This document shows positions 29,280-38,163 of a DNA stretch of 64,000 nucleotides, piece after piece. This stretch comes from Dyadobacter sp. SG02 (GTDB lineage: Bacteria; Bacteroidota; Bacteroidia; Cytophagales; Spirosomataceae): NCBI RefSeq assembly GCF_900109045.1, contig NZ_FNYL01000004.1, forward strand, positions 568,369 to 632,368, given 5' to 3'. The notes under the pieces are model-generated. The model made no database searches, was not told where the DNA came from, and saw nothing but the letters and a program-made list of their open reading frames with translations. The number at the start of each line of letters is the position of its first letter. Position 1 is the stretch's first letter. The position numbers were made by a program, and so were the translations under genes.

Positions 29280-30161
29280 ATGAATCAACAGGAGTTTTTA
29301 GAATCACTGGTTTGCCCACGCACAGGAACCCCTTTAACCATAGCCGAAGACGGCAAATCTCTCAAAAGCGAAGACGGCACAGTTTATGAAGTTGGAGACA
29401 CCGGCATTGTCAATATGCTGTATCCCAAAGAATTGCTACCCGAAGATGCCCGCGAACAATACTTGTACGACCAGGCTTTCCTTCGCTACGACAAAGGCGT
29501 TTCCTGGGTTTTCGAAACCCTGAACCATTCGGATGAAGCTGCTACCCGCCGCTTTTTTATTGATCTGATGGAGCTGAAACCGGGCATGAAAGCCCTCGAA
29601 GTAGGCGCCGGAACCGGTAAGGATTCTGCATTGATCCTCGACAAAGTAAGGCCCGGCGGAACTGCCGTGTTGTCCGACCTTTCGCCTAATATGTTGAAAC
29701 TGGCGCAGGAAAAACTCGATACCAGCGATCTTGACGTGCATTACTTCCTCGGAAACGGCTCTTACCTGCCCTTCCCGGACGATACTTTCGACGCCGTGTT
29801 CCATTTCGGAGGCATTAATACCTTTTCGGAACGGAAACGCGCATTCGACGAGCTGACCCGCGTGGTTAAACCCGGTGGAAAAGTGGTGGTAGGCGATGAA
29901 AGTGTAGCCCCGTGGCTTCGGAACACTCCTACTTACGCTACTTTGCTGAAAGCGAACCCATTGTTCCGCGCGGAGGTGCCCCTTGAAGACGTTCCGACCA
30001 ATATCGAGAACTTCAAGCTGCATTACGTGTTTGGAAATGCATTTTATGTGATGGAATACCGCGTAACCGCAAAAGCGCCGGAAGTGGATATCGATCTGCC
30101 TATCCCGGGCAAAGATTTCGTTGATAACTGGCGCCTGCGTGCTGAAAAAGCAGTCGACTAA
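29280..30161 (+). CDS. Class I SAM-dependent methyltransferase
   Basis: A 293-residue protein with a short N-terminal Trm112-like module (LVCPRTGTPLTIAED, only one Cys retained) followed by a Rossmann methyltransferase domain: MKALEVGAGTGKDS (motif I), VLSDLSPNMLKLAQ (motif II) and LPFPDDTFDAVFHFGG (motif IV). The ATG at 29280 is preferred over one at 29223. It is the first gene of a five-gene plus-strand run with glycan-type enzymes, so a small molecule or glycan acceptor is likely. The substrate is unknown. Confidence 0.87.
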   Translation: MNQQEFLESLVCPRTGTPLTIAEDGKSLKSEDGTVYEVGDTGIVNMLYPKELLPEDAREQYLYDQAFLRYDKGVSWVFETLNHSDEAATRRFFIDLMELKPGMKALEVGAGTGKDSALILDKVRPGGTAVLSDLSPNMLKLAQEKLDTSDLDVHYFLGNGSYLPFPDDTFDAVFHFGGINTFSERKRAFDELTRVVKPGGKVVVGDESVAPWLRNTPTYATLLKANPLFRAEVPLEDVPTNIENFKLHYVFGNAFYVMEYRVTAKAPEVDIDLPIPGKDFVDNWRLRAEKAVD

Positions 30162-30201
30162 GCATTACGCCATTTTTCAATACCAAAAATTCAACGTTCC
30201 G

Positions 30202-31137
30202 ATGTGGGTTAAAAAAGGAGTTATTTATAAACCTGACGGCAGTCTGGCGCACAGTCAGAGCCATGCGCAGGTGCCATTTGCCTATAAACACAAGGATTTT
30301 CTGAGGATCTATTTCTCGACAAGGGATAACAGCACCCAATCGCGGCCGACATTCATAGATGTGGATTACGACGATCCCAAAAAGATCCTTTACATACACG
30401 ACAAGCCCGTGCTCGAACTCGGTGGCCCGGGTGAATACGACGAAACCGGCGCAATGCCAGCCTGGTTTGTCGACCGCCCGAACGGCGACATCTGGCTCTA
30501 TTACACCGGCTGGAACCGTACCTGGAACTCCTACCGTTTATCAATGGGCTTGTCGGTAAGCCACGACGGTGGTATCACATTCAAAAAGATGTTCCGTGGC
30601 CCCATTATGGACCGCAGCATCGAAAACCCGCTCTGGGCCGCGCAGCCTTCGGTGTTGATCGACGATGACGGAACCTGGCGCATGTGGTACATCTCGGGCC
30701 ACAAATGCGAGGTGATCCACGATTACCCCGAGCCTTACTACCGCGCACAATCGGCAACTTCCAAAGACGGTATCCGCTGGGAGATCAGCGACATTCCGAC
30801 ATTGGATTTCGACGACTTCCTGCACGCAGTAGGCCGCCCGAGTGTTTTCAAGGAAGATGGTATTTACAAAATGTACTATTCCTACCGCCATTCCCGCGAC
30901 TACCGCACCGACCGCAACCAGAGCTATCGCCTGGGCTACGCCGAGTCGGCCGACGGCACGACCTGGGAGCGTAAGGACCATTTGGTAGGCATCGCGAAAT
31001 CCGACAACCCGGAAGATTTCGACTACGAAATGATCGATTATGCCAATTTCTACCAGCACAATGGCAAGCGCTACCTCCTTTATAATGGTAATGGCTTCGG
31101 CGCGGCGGGATTTGGTTATGCGGTTTGGGAAGATTAA
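30202..31137 (+). CDS. GH43/GH32-like beta-propeller protein
   Basis: A 311-residue protein with repeated propeller blades: IWLYYTGWNRTWNSYRLSMG, LSVSHDGGITFKKMFRGPIM, TWRMWYISGHKCEVIH and YKMYYSYRHSRDYR. It resembles the five-bladed fold of GH43/GH32/GH130-type sugar hydrolases and phosphorylases. No signal peptide is seen, so it is probably cytoplasmic and may act on a biosynthetic intermediate, not on food polysaccharide. The start at 30202 (MWVKKGVIY) lies 40 bp after the methyltransferase. The catalytic residues cannot be assigned with confidence. Confidence 0.72.
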   Translation: MWVKKGVIYKPDGSLAHSQSHAQVPFAYKHKDFLRIYFSTRDNSTQSRPTFIDVDYDDPKKILYIHDKPVLELGGPGEYDETGAMPAWFVDRPNGDIWLYYTGWNRTWNSYRLSMGLSVSHDGGITFKKMFRGPIMDRSIENPLWAAQPSVLIDDDGTWRMWYISGHKCEVIHDYPEPYYRAQSATSKDGIRWEISDIPTLDFDDFLHAVGRPSVFKEDGIYKMYYSYRHSRDYRTDRNQSYRLGYAESADGTTWERKDHLVGIAKSDNPEDFDYEMIDYANFYQHNGKRYLLYNGNGFGAAGFGYAVWED

Positions 31138-31233
31138 TATTCTGAAATAACCTGAGGCAGGTCATAGCCTCAGCAACAATGGCGAGATAATTTTGAAGAA
31201 ATCACCATTAAATGTCACAAACGTGATCGCACA

Positions 31234-32052
31234 ATGAGTACACTTCAGGAGCAGTTCAACCGAGATGGTTATGTCCTTTTGAGAAACCAACTCGACAAGG
31301 ACGTCATTAATGCAATATATACCGATGCCCGCCAGATTTTTGCGACGCAGATCAAGCGCGTAACGGGCAAAACCGTCGATATCGACGACCGCGATACCTT
31401 CGAAAACGCGATGTTCGAGTTCTTCGAAAAAGACTTCGATGGTTTCGTAAGCACAGGCAAAACGGTTCAGCATTCGTTCCCGCTGCACCGCTTGGGCGTG
31501 GATCCGGTGATCGAAAACCTTTTGAAAGATGTCGGCCTTTCCGCACCCATTATCGGCGCACGCGCGGCCATGCAGTTCAACAGCCGCTTTTTGTCGAAGG
31601 ACGGCAGCAAGCATTGGAAACTCGACGCACACCAGGACTGGCGGACGGGTCAGGGCTCGCTCGACAGCGCGGTGATCTGGTTCCCGATGGTCGATGCAGG
31701 GGCTGATATCGGCGCGTTGCAGGTGATCCCGGGCAGCCATAAGATCGGCTTGCAGGCTTCGACGACCTCCGGTTATCAGGGAGGCATTACTGTTGAGTTA
31801 AAGGATGAAGACTTTGTTCAAACCGAATTCAAAGTCGGTGATATCCTCATTTTCTCGGCATTCCTCATCCACCAGTCGGGTAACAACATTACCAACAACA
31901 TCCGCTGGTCCGTTCAGCTGCGTTACAACAATCTCGACGAGCCGACATTCATCGAGCGCGGCTACCCGATGGCGTACATTTATAAACCCGAAACAGAGCT
32001 CGTAACCCCGAATTTCCCGACGGTGGAGCAACTGAAAGAGGTTTTTAGCTAA
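31234..32052 (+). CDS. Phytanoyl-CoA dioxygenase (PhyH) family protein
   Basis: A non-haem Fe(II)/2-oxoglutarate oxygenase of 272 residues. The iron-binding HxD is in DAHQDWRTGQG, the distal His in FLIHQSGNN, and the 2-oxoglutarate Arg in RWSVQLRYN. GALQVIPGSHK is typical of PhyH enzymes in secondary and sugar metabolism. It lies in the middle of the methyltransferase/propeller/glycosyltransferase run, 7 bp before the next gene, so it probably hydroxylates an intermediate of that pathway. The substrate is unknown. Confidence 0.88.
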   Translation: MSTLQEQFNRDGYVLLRNQLDKDVINAIYTDARQIFATQIKRVTGKTVDIDDRDTFENAMFEFFEKDFDGFVSTGKTVQHSFPLHRLGVDPVIENLLKDVGLSAPIIGARAAMQFNSRFLSKDGSKHWKLDAHQDWRTGQGSLDSAVIWFPMVDAGADIGALQVIPGSHKIGLQASTTSGYQGGITVELKDEDFVQTEFKVGDILIFSAFLIHQSGNNITNNIRWSVQLRYNNLDEPTFIERGYPMAYIYKPETELVTPNFPTVEQLKEVFS

Positions 32053-32059
32053 AATTAGA

Positions 32060-32890
32060 ATGAAACTTTCCGTTTGCGTCCCGACGTACAACCACGAGCA
32101 ATACATAGGCAAAATGCTGGAAGGCGCATTCATGCAGCAAACCAGCTTCGATTTTGAAATTGTAATCGGGGATGATGCCTCTACCGACGCGACGCCGGAG
32201 ATTATTCGCAAATATTCTGCACAGAAGCCCGGCGTGATCCGGGCTTTTCTGCATTCTGAAAACCAGGGCCCGAAAGAGCCCCGCGAGTTTGCCGGGCGCA
32301 ACAATGTGCTGCAACTACTGAAAGCCTGCAAAGGCGAATACGTAGCCATGTGCGAAGGCGACGATTACTGGACCGACCCATTAAAATTGCAAAAACAGGT
32401 CGATTTCCTCGATCAGAACCGTGATTTTGCTGTTTGCCATCACAATATGGAGGTCATTTACGAAGATGGCTCACCTTCACATTTCTTCAACGCGGCCGAT
32501 CAGAAAGCGGTTTCTACCATTGAAGATTTACTGGAAGACAAATGGTTTATGGCCACAGCCAGCTGGGTTTACCGCAACCATTTCCTCACCGAAGACTTCG
32601 CCGAATGGCACGCCAAAGCCGCGGCAGGCGATTGGGCGATCATGTTCCAACTGGCTGCGAAAGGCAAGATCGGGTATTTACCTGATGTCATGGGCGTCTA
32701 CCGCAAGCATAGTGCGGGCCTGAGCAATGTACACGCACACACGAATTTTAAGTTTTTACAAAACAGAAAGGAGATGTTTGAAAACGTAGGCAAATGGCTC
32801 GACGGACGCTATAATGCGACTGTCAACCAGACCCTGCAACGCTACGACAAGCTCCTTACCAGCCTTGAAAAAATTGGCAGTTCGAATTAA
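32060..32890 (+). CDS. Family 2 glycosyltransferase
   Basis: A 276-residue GT-A enzyme: LSVCVPTYNHEQYIGKML, VIGDDASTDAT and CEGDDYWTDPLKLQKQ (DxD), followed by HHNMEVIYEDG. This subfamily is common in O-antigen or exopolysaccharide clusters. It starts 7 bp after the PhyH gene and is co-oriented with the Dpm1-like transferase that follows. Donor and acceptor are unknown. Confidence 0.88.
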   Translation: MKLSVCVPTYNHEQYIGKMLEGAFMQQTSFDFEIVIGDDASTDATPEIIRKYSAQKPGVIRAFLHSENQGPKEPREFAGRNNVLQLLKACKGEYVAMCEGDDYWTDPLKLQKQVDFLDQNRDFAVCHHNMEVIYEDGSPSHFFNAADQKAVSTIEDLLEDKWFMATASWVYRNHFLTEDFAEWHAKAAAGDWAIMFQLAAKGKIGYLPDVMGVYRKHSAGLSNVHAHTNFKFLQNRKEMFENVGKWLDGRYNATVNQTLQRYDKLLTSLEKIGSSN

Positions 32891-32928
32891 TAATCTTTAA
32901 TTTGTACTGTTTAACACGAAATACATTT

Positions 32929-33693
32929 ATGAAGCTAAGCGTCGTAATACCAGCATATAACGAAGAAGAATCGATCACTCACACGCTTGTATCTTTACAC
33001 AATACATTAAATAAGTACAATATCCCCCACGAAATTTGCGTCACCAACGACAATTCGAAGGATGGAACATTGCGTGTGCTGGATGAGCTTTCACTTCAAA
33101 TCCCTACATTGGTTTATTACACCAATCCCGGCCCGAATGGCTTCGGTTATGCGGTTCGCTACGGTTTGGAACGGTTTAAAGGTGATTGTGTGGCCGTTTT
33201 CATGGCCGATATGTCCGATGATCCCGAGGATCTCGTGAAGTTTTATTACAAAATGCTGGAAGGCGATTACGACTGCGTTTTCGGTTCGCGCTGGGAAAAA
33301 GGCGGCCAGGTGATCGATTATCCGGCATTAAAAAAGGTGATCAACCGCGTGGCGAATGCCATCGTGCGCATGGTAATGGGCATTAAATACAATGATACTA
33401 CTAATGCTTTCAAGCTCTACAAGCGCGAAACGATCGAGGGTATCAAACCATTTCTGGCACCTCACTTCAATTTGACCATTGAATTACCCCTCAAAGCCAT
33501 GGTACGCGGCTATAACTACGCCGTGGTGCCCAATAGCTGGACAAACCGGAAATACGGCGAATCGAAGCTGAAAATCAAGGAAATGGGGAGCAGGTACTTC
33601 TTTATATTGATGTACTGCCTCATCGAAAAATACTTCTCGCAAGGCGACTTCATGAAGAAAACCACCGCGCCGAAGAAGGAAGTCAGCCGGTAA
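32929..33693 (+). CDS. Family 2 glycosyltransferase, Dpm1-like
   Basis: A 254-residue enzyme: LSVVIPAYNEEESITHTL, VTNDNSKDGT, VFMADMSDDPEDL and GSRWEKGGQV with the conserved RKYGESKLKIKEMGSRY near the end. It belongs to the polyprenol-phosphate sugar transferase group. The ATG at 32929 was chosen because MKLSVVIPAYN is the usual N-terminus; an ATG at 32902 adds nine unlikely residues. It is the last gene of the plus-strand run and is convergent with the small membrane protein at 33701, 7 bp away. Confidence 0.88.
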   Translation: MKLSVVIPAYNEEESITHTLVSLHNTLNKYNIPHEICVTNDNSKDGTLRVLDELSLQIPTLVYYTNPGPNGFGYAVRYGLERFKGDCVAVFMADMSDDPEDLVKFYYKMLEGDYDCVFGSRWEKGGQVIDYPALKKVINRVANAIVRMVMGIKYNDTTNAFKLYKRETIEGIKPFLAPHFNLTIELPLKAMVRGYNYAVVPNSWTNRKYGESKLKIKEMGSRYFFILMYCLIEKYFSQGDFMKKTTAPKKEVSR

Positions 33694-33700
33694 TGCAAGA

Positions 33701-34150
33701 TTATTTAATCCACTCCTGGATGAATGTCATCTTGTGCGCAATGTAGGAGATCGCGAGCCCCCATACGAGCGCGCTCGCTGACATCCACATGAATATCGAA
33801 GCCTTCGGTACACGGAATGCGACCGCCAGGATAGGCCCGAAAAGCGGCGTGAACAGCGGCGGCGTGAGGAATGCAATGCCGACGATCCCGAATTTGCGCC
33901 AGATATTGACGGCAATGCGGTTGGTTTTGGTGAATTTTTTGGGTGGAGATTTTCGTTTTTTCTGAATGAGATTACGGATCGCCCCGCCCAGGTACGTGAG
34001 CACGAACACCGTGAACATCATACCCACAGCCGAGCAAAGGGCGGTTTCGATCCAGGTCAGTTTTAACACAACCCCCGCAATCGGCCCTCCGAAGAATTTC
34101 AATGTACTGGCAAGCGCAACAGACAAGTATTTAAGCAAGGTGGTTTTCAT
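33701..34150 (-). CDS. Small membrane protein, unknown function
   Basis: A 149-residue protein with three or four hydrophobic segments (about 5-30, 40-58, 88-110 and 118-138) and a basic cytoplasmic loop (IQKKRKSPPKKFTKTNR). It resembles small VTT- or transport-like proteins only loosely; no family is assigned. Its ATG abuts the dxr stop codon without any gap, so it is the third gene of a gh3-dxr unit and is probably translationally coupled to dxr. Confidence 0.75.
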   Translation of the reverse strand: MKTTLLKYLSVALASTLKFFGGPIAGVVLKLTWIETALCSAVGMMFTVFVLTYLGGAIRNLIQKKRKSPPKKFTKTNRIAVNIWRKFGIVGIAFLTPPLFTPLFGPILAVAFRVPKASIFMWMSASALVWGLAISYIAHKMTFIQEWIK

Positions 34151-35311
34151 TTATACTTTGACCTGTATCATTTCGGAAGCAAAACGCCTTGTGGCCTCGT
34201 TCGTCTGAACGTAATCGTCGATTGAAGGATTCCCTATGAACACGATTTTGGCAAGGCTTTCGACAATAACGTCCGAAATATCCAGAAAACCAATCTTATC
34301 GTGCAGGAATGCGTCAACGGCAATTTCATTGGCAGCATTGACGATGCAAGCGGCATTTCCCCCTTTTTCTAAGGCTTCGTAGGCAATTGCCAGGTTCCGG
34401 AATGTTTCCAGGTCGGGCTTTTCGAAGGTAAGCGTTGGGTAATCCATGAAATTGAACCGTGGAAAATCCGATTTCACTCTCAAAGGATAATTGAGGGCAT
34501 ACTGAATGGGCAGTTTCATATCCGGCAACCCCATTTGCGCCTTGATACTCCCATCCCCGAACTGTACCAGCGAATGCACAATGCTCTGCGGATGCACGAT
34601 CACGTCTATCTGCGAAGCATTCAGGTCAAAGAGCCATTTGGCTTCGATCACTTCCAGGCCCTTGTTCATCAGCGTCGCCGAATCGATGGTGATCTTCGCG
34701 CCCATGCTCCAATTCGGGTGTTTGAGCGCCTGCGCCTTCGTAACGTGCGCGAGGAATGCGCGGTCTTTTCCTCGGAACGGACCACCTGAGGCAGTTAATA
34801 TGATCTTTTCAATGCTATTCTCCCATTCTCCGGCAAGGCATTGGAATATCGCCGAATGCTCCGAATCGACGGGGTAAATGTTGACATTATGCTGCTTCGC
34901 TAATGCGGTAATCACTTCACCGGCTACTACGAGCGTTTCTTTATTGGCTAATGCAATGTCTTTTCCAGCTTTGATAGCGTGAATGGTCGGTATCAGGCCC
35001 GCATAACCTACCATGGCCGTCAGCACCACATCCACATGATCCGATTCCACGACCGAAGCCAATGCGTCTGCGCCGTTGTATACTTTAATGCTGAAAGGAA
35101 AAAGAGCGGCTTTCACCCTTTCGTAATGCGCTTCATTGCAAATAACAACCTCATCCGGCTTGAATTTTACGGCCTGCTCAATGAGCAGATCCGCATTGCC
35201 GCCGGCGGTAAGCACCGAAACAGAAAAAATATCAGGGTGCGCGGCGATCACTTCGAGGGCCTGGGTACCGATAGAACCCGTCGAACCTAATATGGCTACT
35301 CTTTTTTTCAT
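34151..35311 (-). CDS. dxr: 1-deoxy-D-xylulose 5-phosphate reductoisomerase
   Basis: Converts DXP to MEP, the committed step of the MEP isoprenoid pathway, with NADPH and a divalent metal. The N-terminus KRVAILGSTGSIGTQAL is the NADPH site. The metal/substrate site VDSEHSAIFQ, LTASGGPFRG and the WSMGAKITIDSATLMNKGLE stretch are intact. The ATG at 35311 gives 386 residues, the family length; the longer frame to 35599 lies within the gh3 gene. The partner enzyme Dxs is at 61547. Confidence 0.97.
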   Translation of the reverse strand: MKKRVAILGSTGSIGTQALEVIAAHPDIFSVSVLTAGGNADLLIEQAVKFKPDEVVICNEAHYERVKAALFPFSIKVYNGADALASVVESDHVDVVLTAMVGYAGLIPTIHAIKAGKDIALANKETLVVAGEVITALAKQHNVNIYPVDSEHSAIFQCLAGEWENSIEKIILTASGGPFRGKDRAFLAHVTKAQALKHPNWSMGAKITIDSATLMNKGLEVIEAKWLFDLNASQIDVIVHPQSIVHSLVQFGDGSIKAQMGLPDMKLPIQYALNYPLRVKSDFPRFNFMDYPTLTFEKPDLETFRNLAIAYEALEKGGNAACIVNAANEIAVDAFLHDKIGFLDISDVIVESLAKIVFIGNPSIDDYVQTNEATRRFASEMIQVKV

Positions 35312-35334
35312 TGCATTCTCACTGTTAGGTTCGG

Positions 35335-36837
35335 TCAATTTTTGTTCAACTGTGTCAGTTCTTCGGCGATCTTGCGGTCGTTGGAGAGGCGCGGCACCTT
35401 GTTCTGGCCACCGAGCTTGCCGTTGGCGCGCATATAATCGATGAACGAGTTCTTCCGCAGCGGCGTGAGTTCGAGGCGGCGCAGGATGCTTCCCGTGATC
35501 AGGTCTTTGTAATAAATGTTCAATTCGGTTAGCCTGCGGTCGAGGTCGTTCGCGAATTGCTCCATATTGTTCGGCCGGGTTGCAAATTCCACCAGCCATT
35601 CATGGTAAGGAAGACCGCCATCCAGCGAATTTACCATCGGTGCGACCGTCAGTTCTATCACTTCCGTCTCCGGATGCCTTTCCAATGCGTATTTCAATGC
35701 TTTCTCGATCTCCTCCCCGATCACGTGCTCGCCGAATGCGGAGATGAAATGCTTGATCCGGCCCGTAACGAGCACTTTATAAGGATCTGTCGAGACAAAC
35801 TTGACGGTATCACCCAGCGAGTAGCCCCATAATCCTGCATTATTATTGACAATCACCGCATAATTCCTGCCCGTTTCCACCTCACCGATCGATAAACGGC
35901 GTGGATTTTCGTCGAAGTAGTTTTCAACCGGAATGAATTCGAAGAAAATACCGGTATCGAGCAAAAGCAGCAGGCCTTCGTCATTCTGCTTGTCCTGATA
36001 GGCCAGAAAGCCTTCCGATGCCGGGTACAATTCAATGGAATCGATACGTTTGCCGATGGATTCAAACAATTTGGCGCGGTACGGTTCAAAGTTTACCCCG
36101 CCATATATAAAAAGGGAAAAATCAGGGAATACGTCTTTGATCTTCTTGCCGGTGCGCTCGATAATGCGGTCGAAGTACATTTGCACCCAGGGGGGAATGC
36201 CGGAAATGAGCGACATCCGCTGGTCGAGCGTTTCGTCTATGATCTTGTCGAGCTTGGTTTCCCAATCCTCGATACAGTTCGTTTCGTAGCTCGGGAGTTG
36301 GTTGGAGCGAAGATACCCCGGTACATGGTGATTGGAAATGCCTGACAACCGGCCTGTCAGTACCCCACCGGTTTCTGTCAGTATCGGGCTCCCAGAGAGA
36401 AAAATCAGCTTATTGTCCAGGAAATCAGCCTTTTGCGTCTCGTTAATATACGTCAAAATGGCATTACGCGCCGAGTCGATATGATTGGAGATGGAATCTT
36501 TGGAAATCGGGATGTATTTGGTTCCGGAGGTGGTTCCCGACGTTTTGGCAAAATACAATGGTTTGCCCGGCCACAAAATATCACTTTCCCCGGATTTTAT
36601 TTTCTCCACATAAGGTTTCAGATCCTCATAGTCATGCACCGGAACGGCTTCCAGGAAATCGGAGTAGCTCTGAATGTCTTTGAAAAAATGATCCTTCCCA
36701 AACTGCGTAGCGGCAGCCTTTTTTACGAGCTCCGACCTCCATTTTTCCTGGACCTCAACACTTCGCGCGATCCATTCCTGTTGCTGTTTGACAATGTAAC
36801 GGGCCAACGGCCTGCTCAAAACTGATCTGATTCCCAT
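35335..36837 (-). CDS. GH3-family acyl-adenylate ligase-like protein
   Basis: A 500-residue protein of the GH3 family, best known as plant auxin/jasmonate amido-synthetases. The ATP-binding motif is KTSGTTSGTKYIPIS, followed by YPASEGFLAYQ and GRIKHFISAFGEHVIGEEIE, all conserved. In bacteria the substrates are unknown; an acyl or aryl acid joined to an amino group is the usual inference. It lies 23 bp upstream of dxr on the same strand, so isoprenoid synthesis and this ligase are probably co-expressed. Confidence 0.9.
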   Translation of the reverse strand: MGIRSVLSRPLARYIVKQQQEWIARSVEVQEKWRSELVKKAAATQFGKDHFFKDIQSYSDFLEAVPVHDYEDLKPYVEKIKSGESDILWPGKPLYFAKTSGTTSGTKYIPISKDSISNHIDSARNAILTYINETQKADFLDNKLIFLSGSPILTETGGVLTGRLSGISNHHVPGYLRSNQLPSYETNCIEDWETKLDKIIDETLDQRMSLISGIPPWVQMYFDRIIERTGKKIKDVFPDFSLFIYGGVNFEPYRAKLFESIGKRIDSIELYPASEGFLAYQDKQNDEGLLLLLDTGIFFEFIPVENYFDENPRRLSIGEVETGRNYAVIVNNNAGLWGYSLGDTVKFVSTDPYKVLVTGRIKHFISAFGEHVIGEEIEKALKYALERHPETEVIELTVAPMVNSLDGGLPYHEWLVEFATRPNNMEQFANDLDRRLTELNIYYKDLITGSILRRLELTPLRKNSFIDYMRANGKLGGQNKVPRLSNDRKIAEELTQLNKN

Positions 36838-36880
36838 AGTGAAAACAAATGTACGCAGGAATTACAAATTCCATGATTTA

Positions 36881-36916
36881 CCCGGTTGGAAACCCCGTTG
36901 GAAAGCCGCTTGGAAG
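36881..36916. repeat. Three 12-bp tandem repeats
   Basis: CCCGGTTGGAAA, CCCCGTTGGAAA and GCCGCTTGGAAG follow each other without gaps in the divergent gh3/mreB spacer, between the gh3 start and the mreB promoter. Confidence 0.75.
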
Positions 36917-36975
36917 GCGCTTTGCAACTAGTTTTACGCCCTTCGGATACCGTCTACCGAAATTTTTTAAATGCC

Positions 36976-37005
36976 TTTGTTTGTGGTTAATAATCTGTAA
37001 TTTTG
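36976..37005 (+). promoter_or_regulatory. Candidate promoter for mreB
   Basis: TTTG (36976-36979), an 18-bp spacer, then TAATTTTG (36998-37005). It fits the phylum -33/-7 pattern with a slightly short spacer; the ATG of mreB is 42 bp downstream. Confidence 0.6.
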
Positions 37006-37046
37006 CCATCCTGAAATCAAAGTGAGCAAAGTTTTTAACATTATAT

Positions 37047-38072
37047 ATGGGATTGTTTGATTTTTTGACGAGCGATATAGCGATTGATTTGGGTACTGCA
37101 AATACTCTCATCATTCATAAAGATACTGTTGTTGTGGATGAGCCGTCGATCATTGCCATGGATAAAACCACGGGGAAAGTACTGGCGATCGGCCACACGG
37201 CAATGCAAATGCATGAGAAGACGAACGAGAATATAAAAACGATCCGTCCATTGAAAGACGGGGTGATTGCCGACTTCACGGCGGCTGAAATGATGATCCG
37301 CGGGATGATCAAAATGATCGACACCGGTAGCCGTTTCTTCACTCCTTCCCACCGCATGGTTGTTTGTATTCCTTCGGGAATTACCGAAGTTGAAAAACGT
37401 GCGGTAAAAGACTCCTGCGAGCATGCGGGCGCCAAGGAAGTATACATGGTACACGAGCCCATCGCAGCGGCGATCGGTATCGGTATCGACATTACACAGC
37501 CTAATGGGGTGATGATCGTCGATATCGGTGGTGGTACTACGGAAATCGCCGTGATCGCCTTGTCAGGTATCGTCTGCGAGCAATCGGTGCGCATCGCGGG
37601 CGACGTTTTCACGCGTGACATCGTCGATTATATGCGTCGCGAGCACAACCTGCTGATCGGCGAGCGTTCCGCGGAACTGATCAAGATGGCGATCGGTTCG
37701 GCTTCCCCCGAACTGGAAGTACCATTGGATGATTACCAGATCCGCGGCCGTGACTTGATGACAGGTATTCCAAAAGAAATCCGTGTCACTTACAGCGAAA
37801 TCGCTTATTCTCTCGATAAATCGATCTCCAAAATTGAAGAGGGCGTCATGAAAGCCCTCGAAATTTCTCCTCCCGAGCTTTCTGCGGATATTTTCAAAAA
37901 CGGTATTTACCTCACAGGCGGCGGCGCATTGATCCACGGCCTCGACAGGCGTATTGCCCAGAAAACCAAGCTGCCCGTACACATCGCCGACGATCCGTTG
38001 AAAGCGGTGGTAAAAGGTACCGGGGAAGTCCTCAAAAACCTCGAACTATACAAGCCTGTACTGATTTCGTAG
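37047..38072 (+). CDS. mreB: Rod-shape actin homologue MreB
   Basis: Polymerises under the inner membrane and guides lateral cell-wall synthesis. The 341-residue protein shows the actin-fold phosphate 1 motif IAIDLGTANTLI, the phosphate 2 motif VDIGGGTTEIAVI, and ITEVEKRAVKDSCEHAGAKEVYMVHEPIAAAIG, split by typical spacing. The hydrophobic membrane-binding N-terminus (MGLFDFLTSD) is normal. It heads mreB-mreC-mreD. Confidence 0.98.
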   Translation: MGLFDFLTSDIAIDLGTANTLIIHKDTVVVDEPSIIAMDKTTGKVLAIGHTAMQMHEKTNENIKTIRPLKDGVIADFTAAEMMIRGMIKMIDTGSRFFTPSHRMVVCIPSGITEVEKRAVKDSCEHAGAKEVYMVHEPIAAAIGIGIDITQPNGVMIVDIGGGTTEIAVIALSGIVCEQSVRIAGDVFTRDIVDYMRREHNLLIGERSAELIKMAIGSASPELEVPLDDYQIRGRDLMTGIPKEIRVTYSEIAYSLDKSISKIEEGVMKALEISPPELSADIFKNGIYLTGGGALIHGLDRRIAQKTKLPVHIADDPLKAVVKGTGEVLKNLELYKPVLIS

Positions 38073-38163
38073 GACCGGAGCGCGCAGTTTATCAATCGAA
38101 AAAATTTCTATTTTTGCGCAGCGTGCGCCCGGATTGATGAACTGCGCGTGAATATTTAACTCC

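Noticed and set aside
35312..35599. N-terminal extension of dxr
   Set aside because: It is an out-of-frame shadow of the gh3 coding region, with Arg/Pro/Gln-rich composition, and is absent from Dxr.
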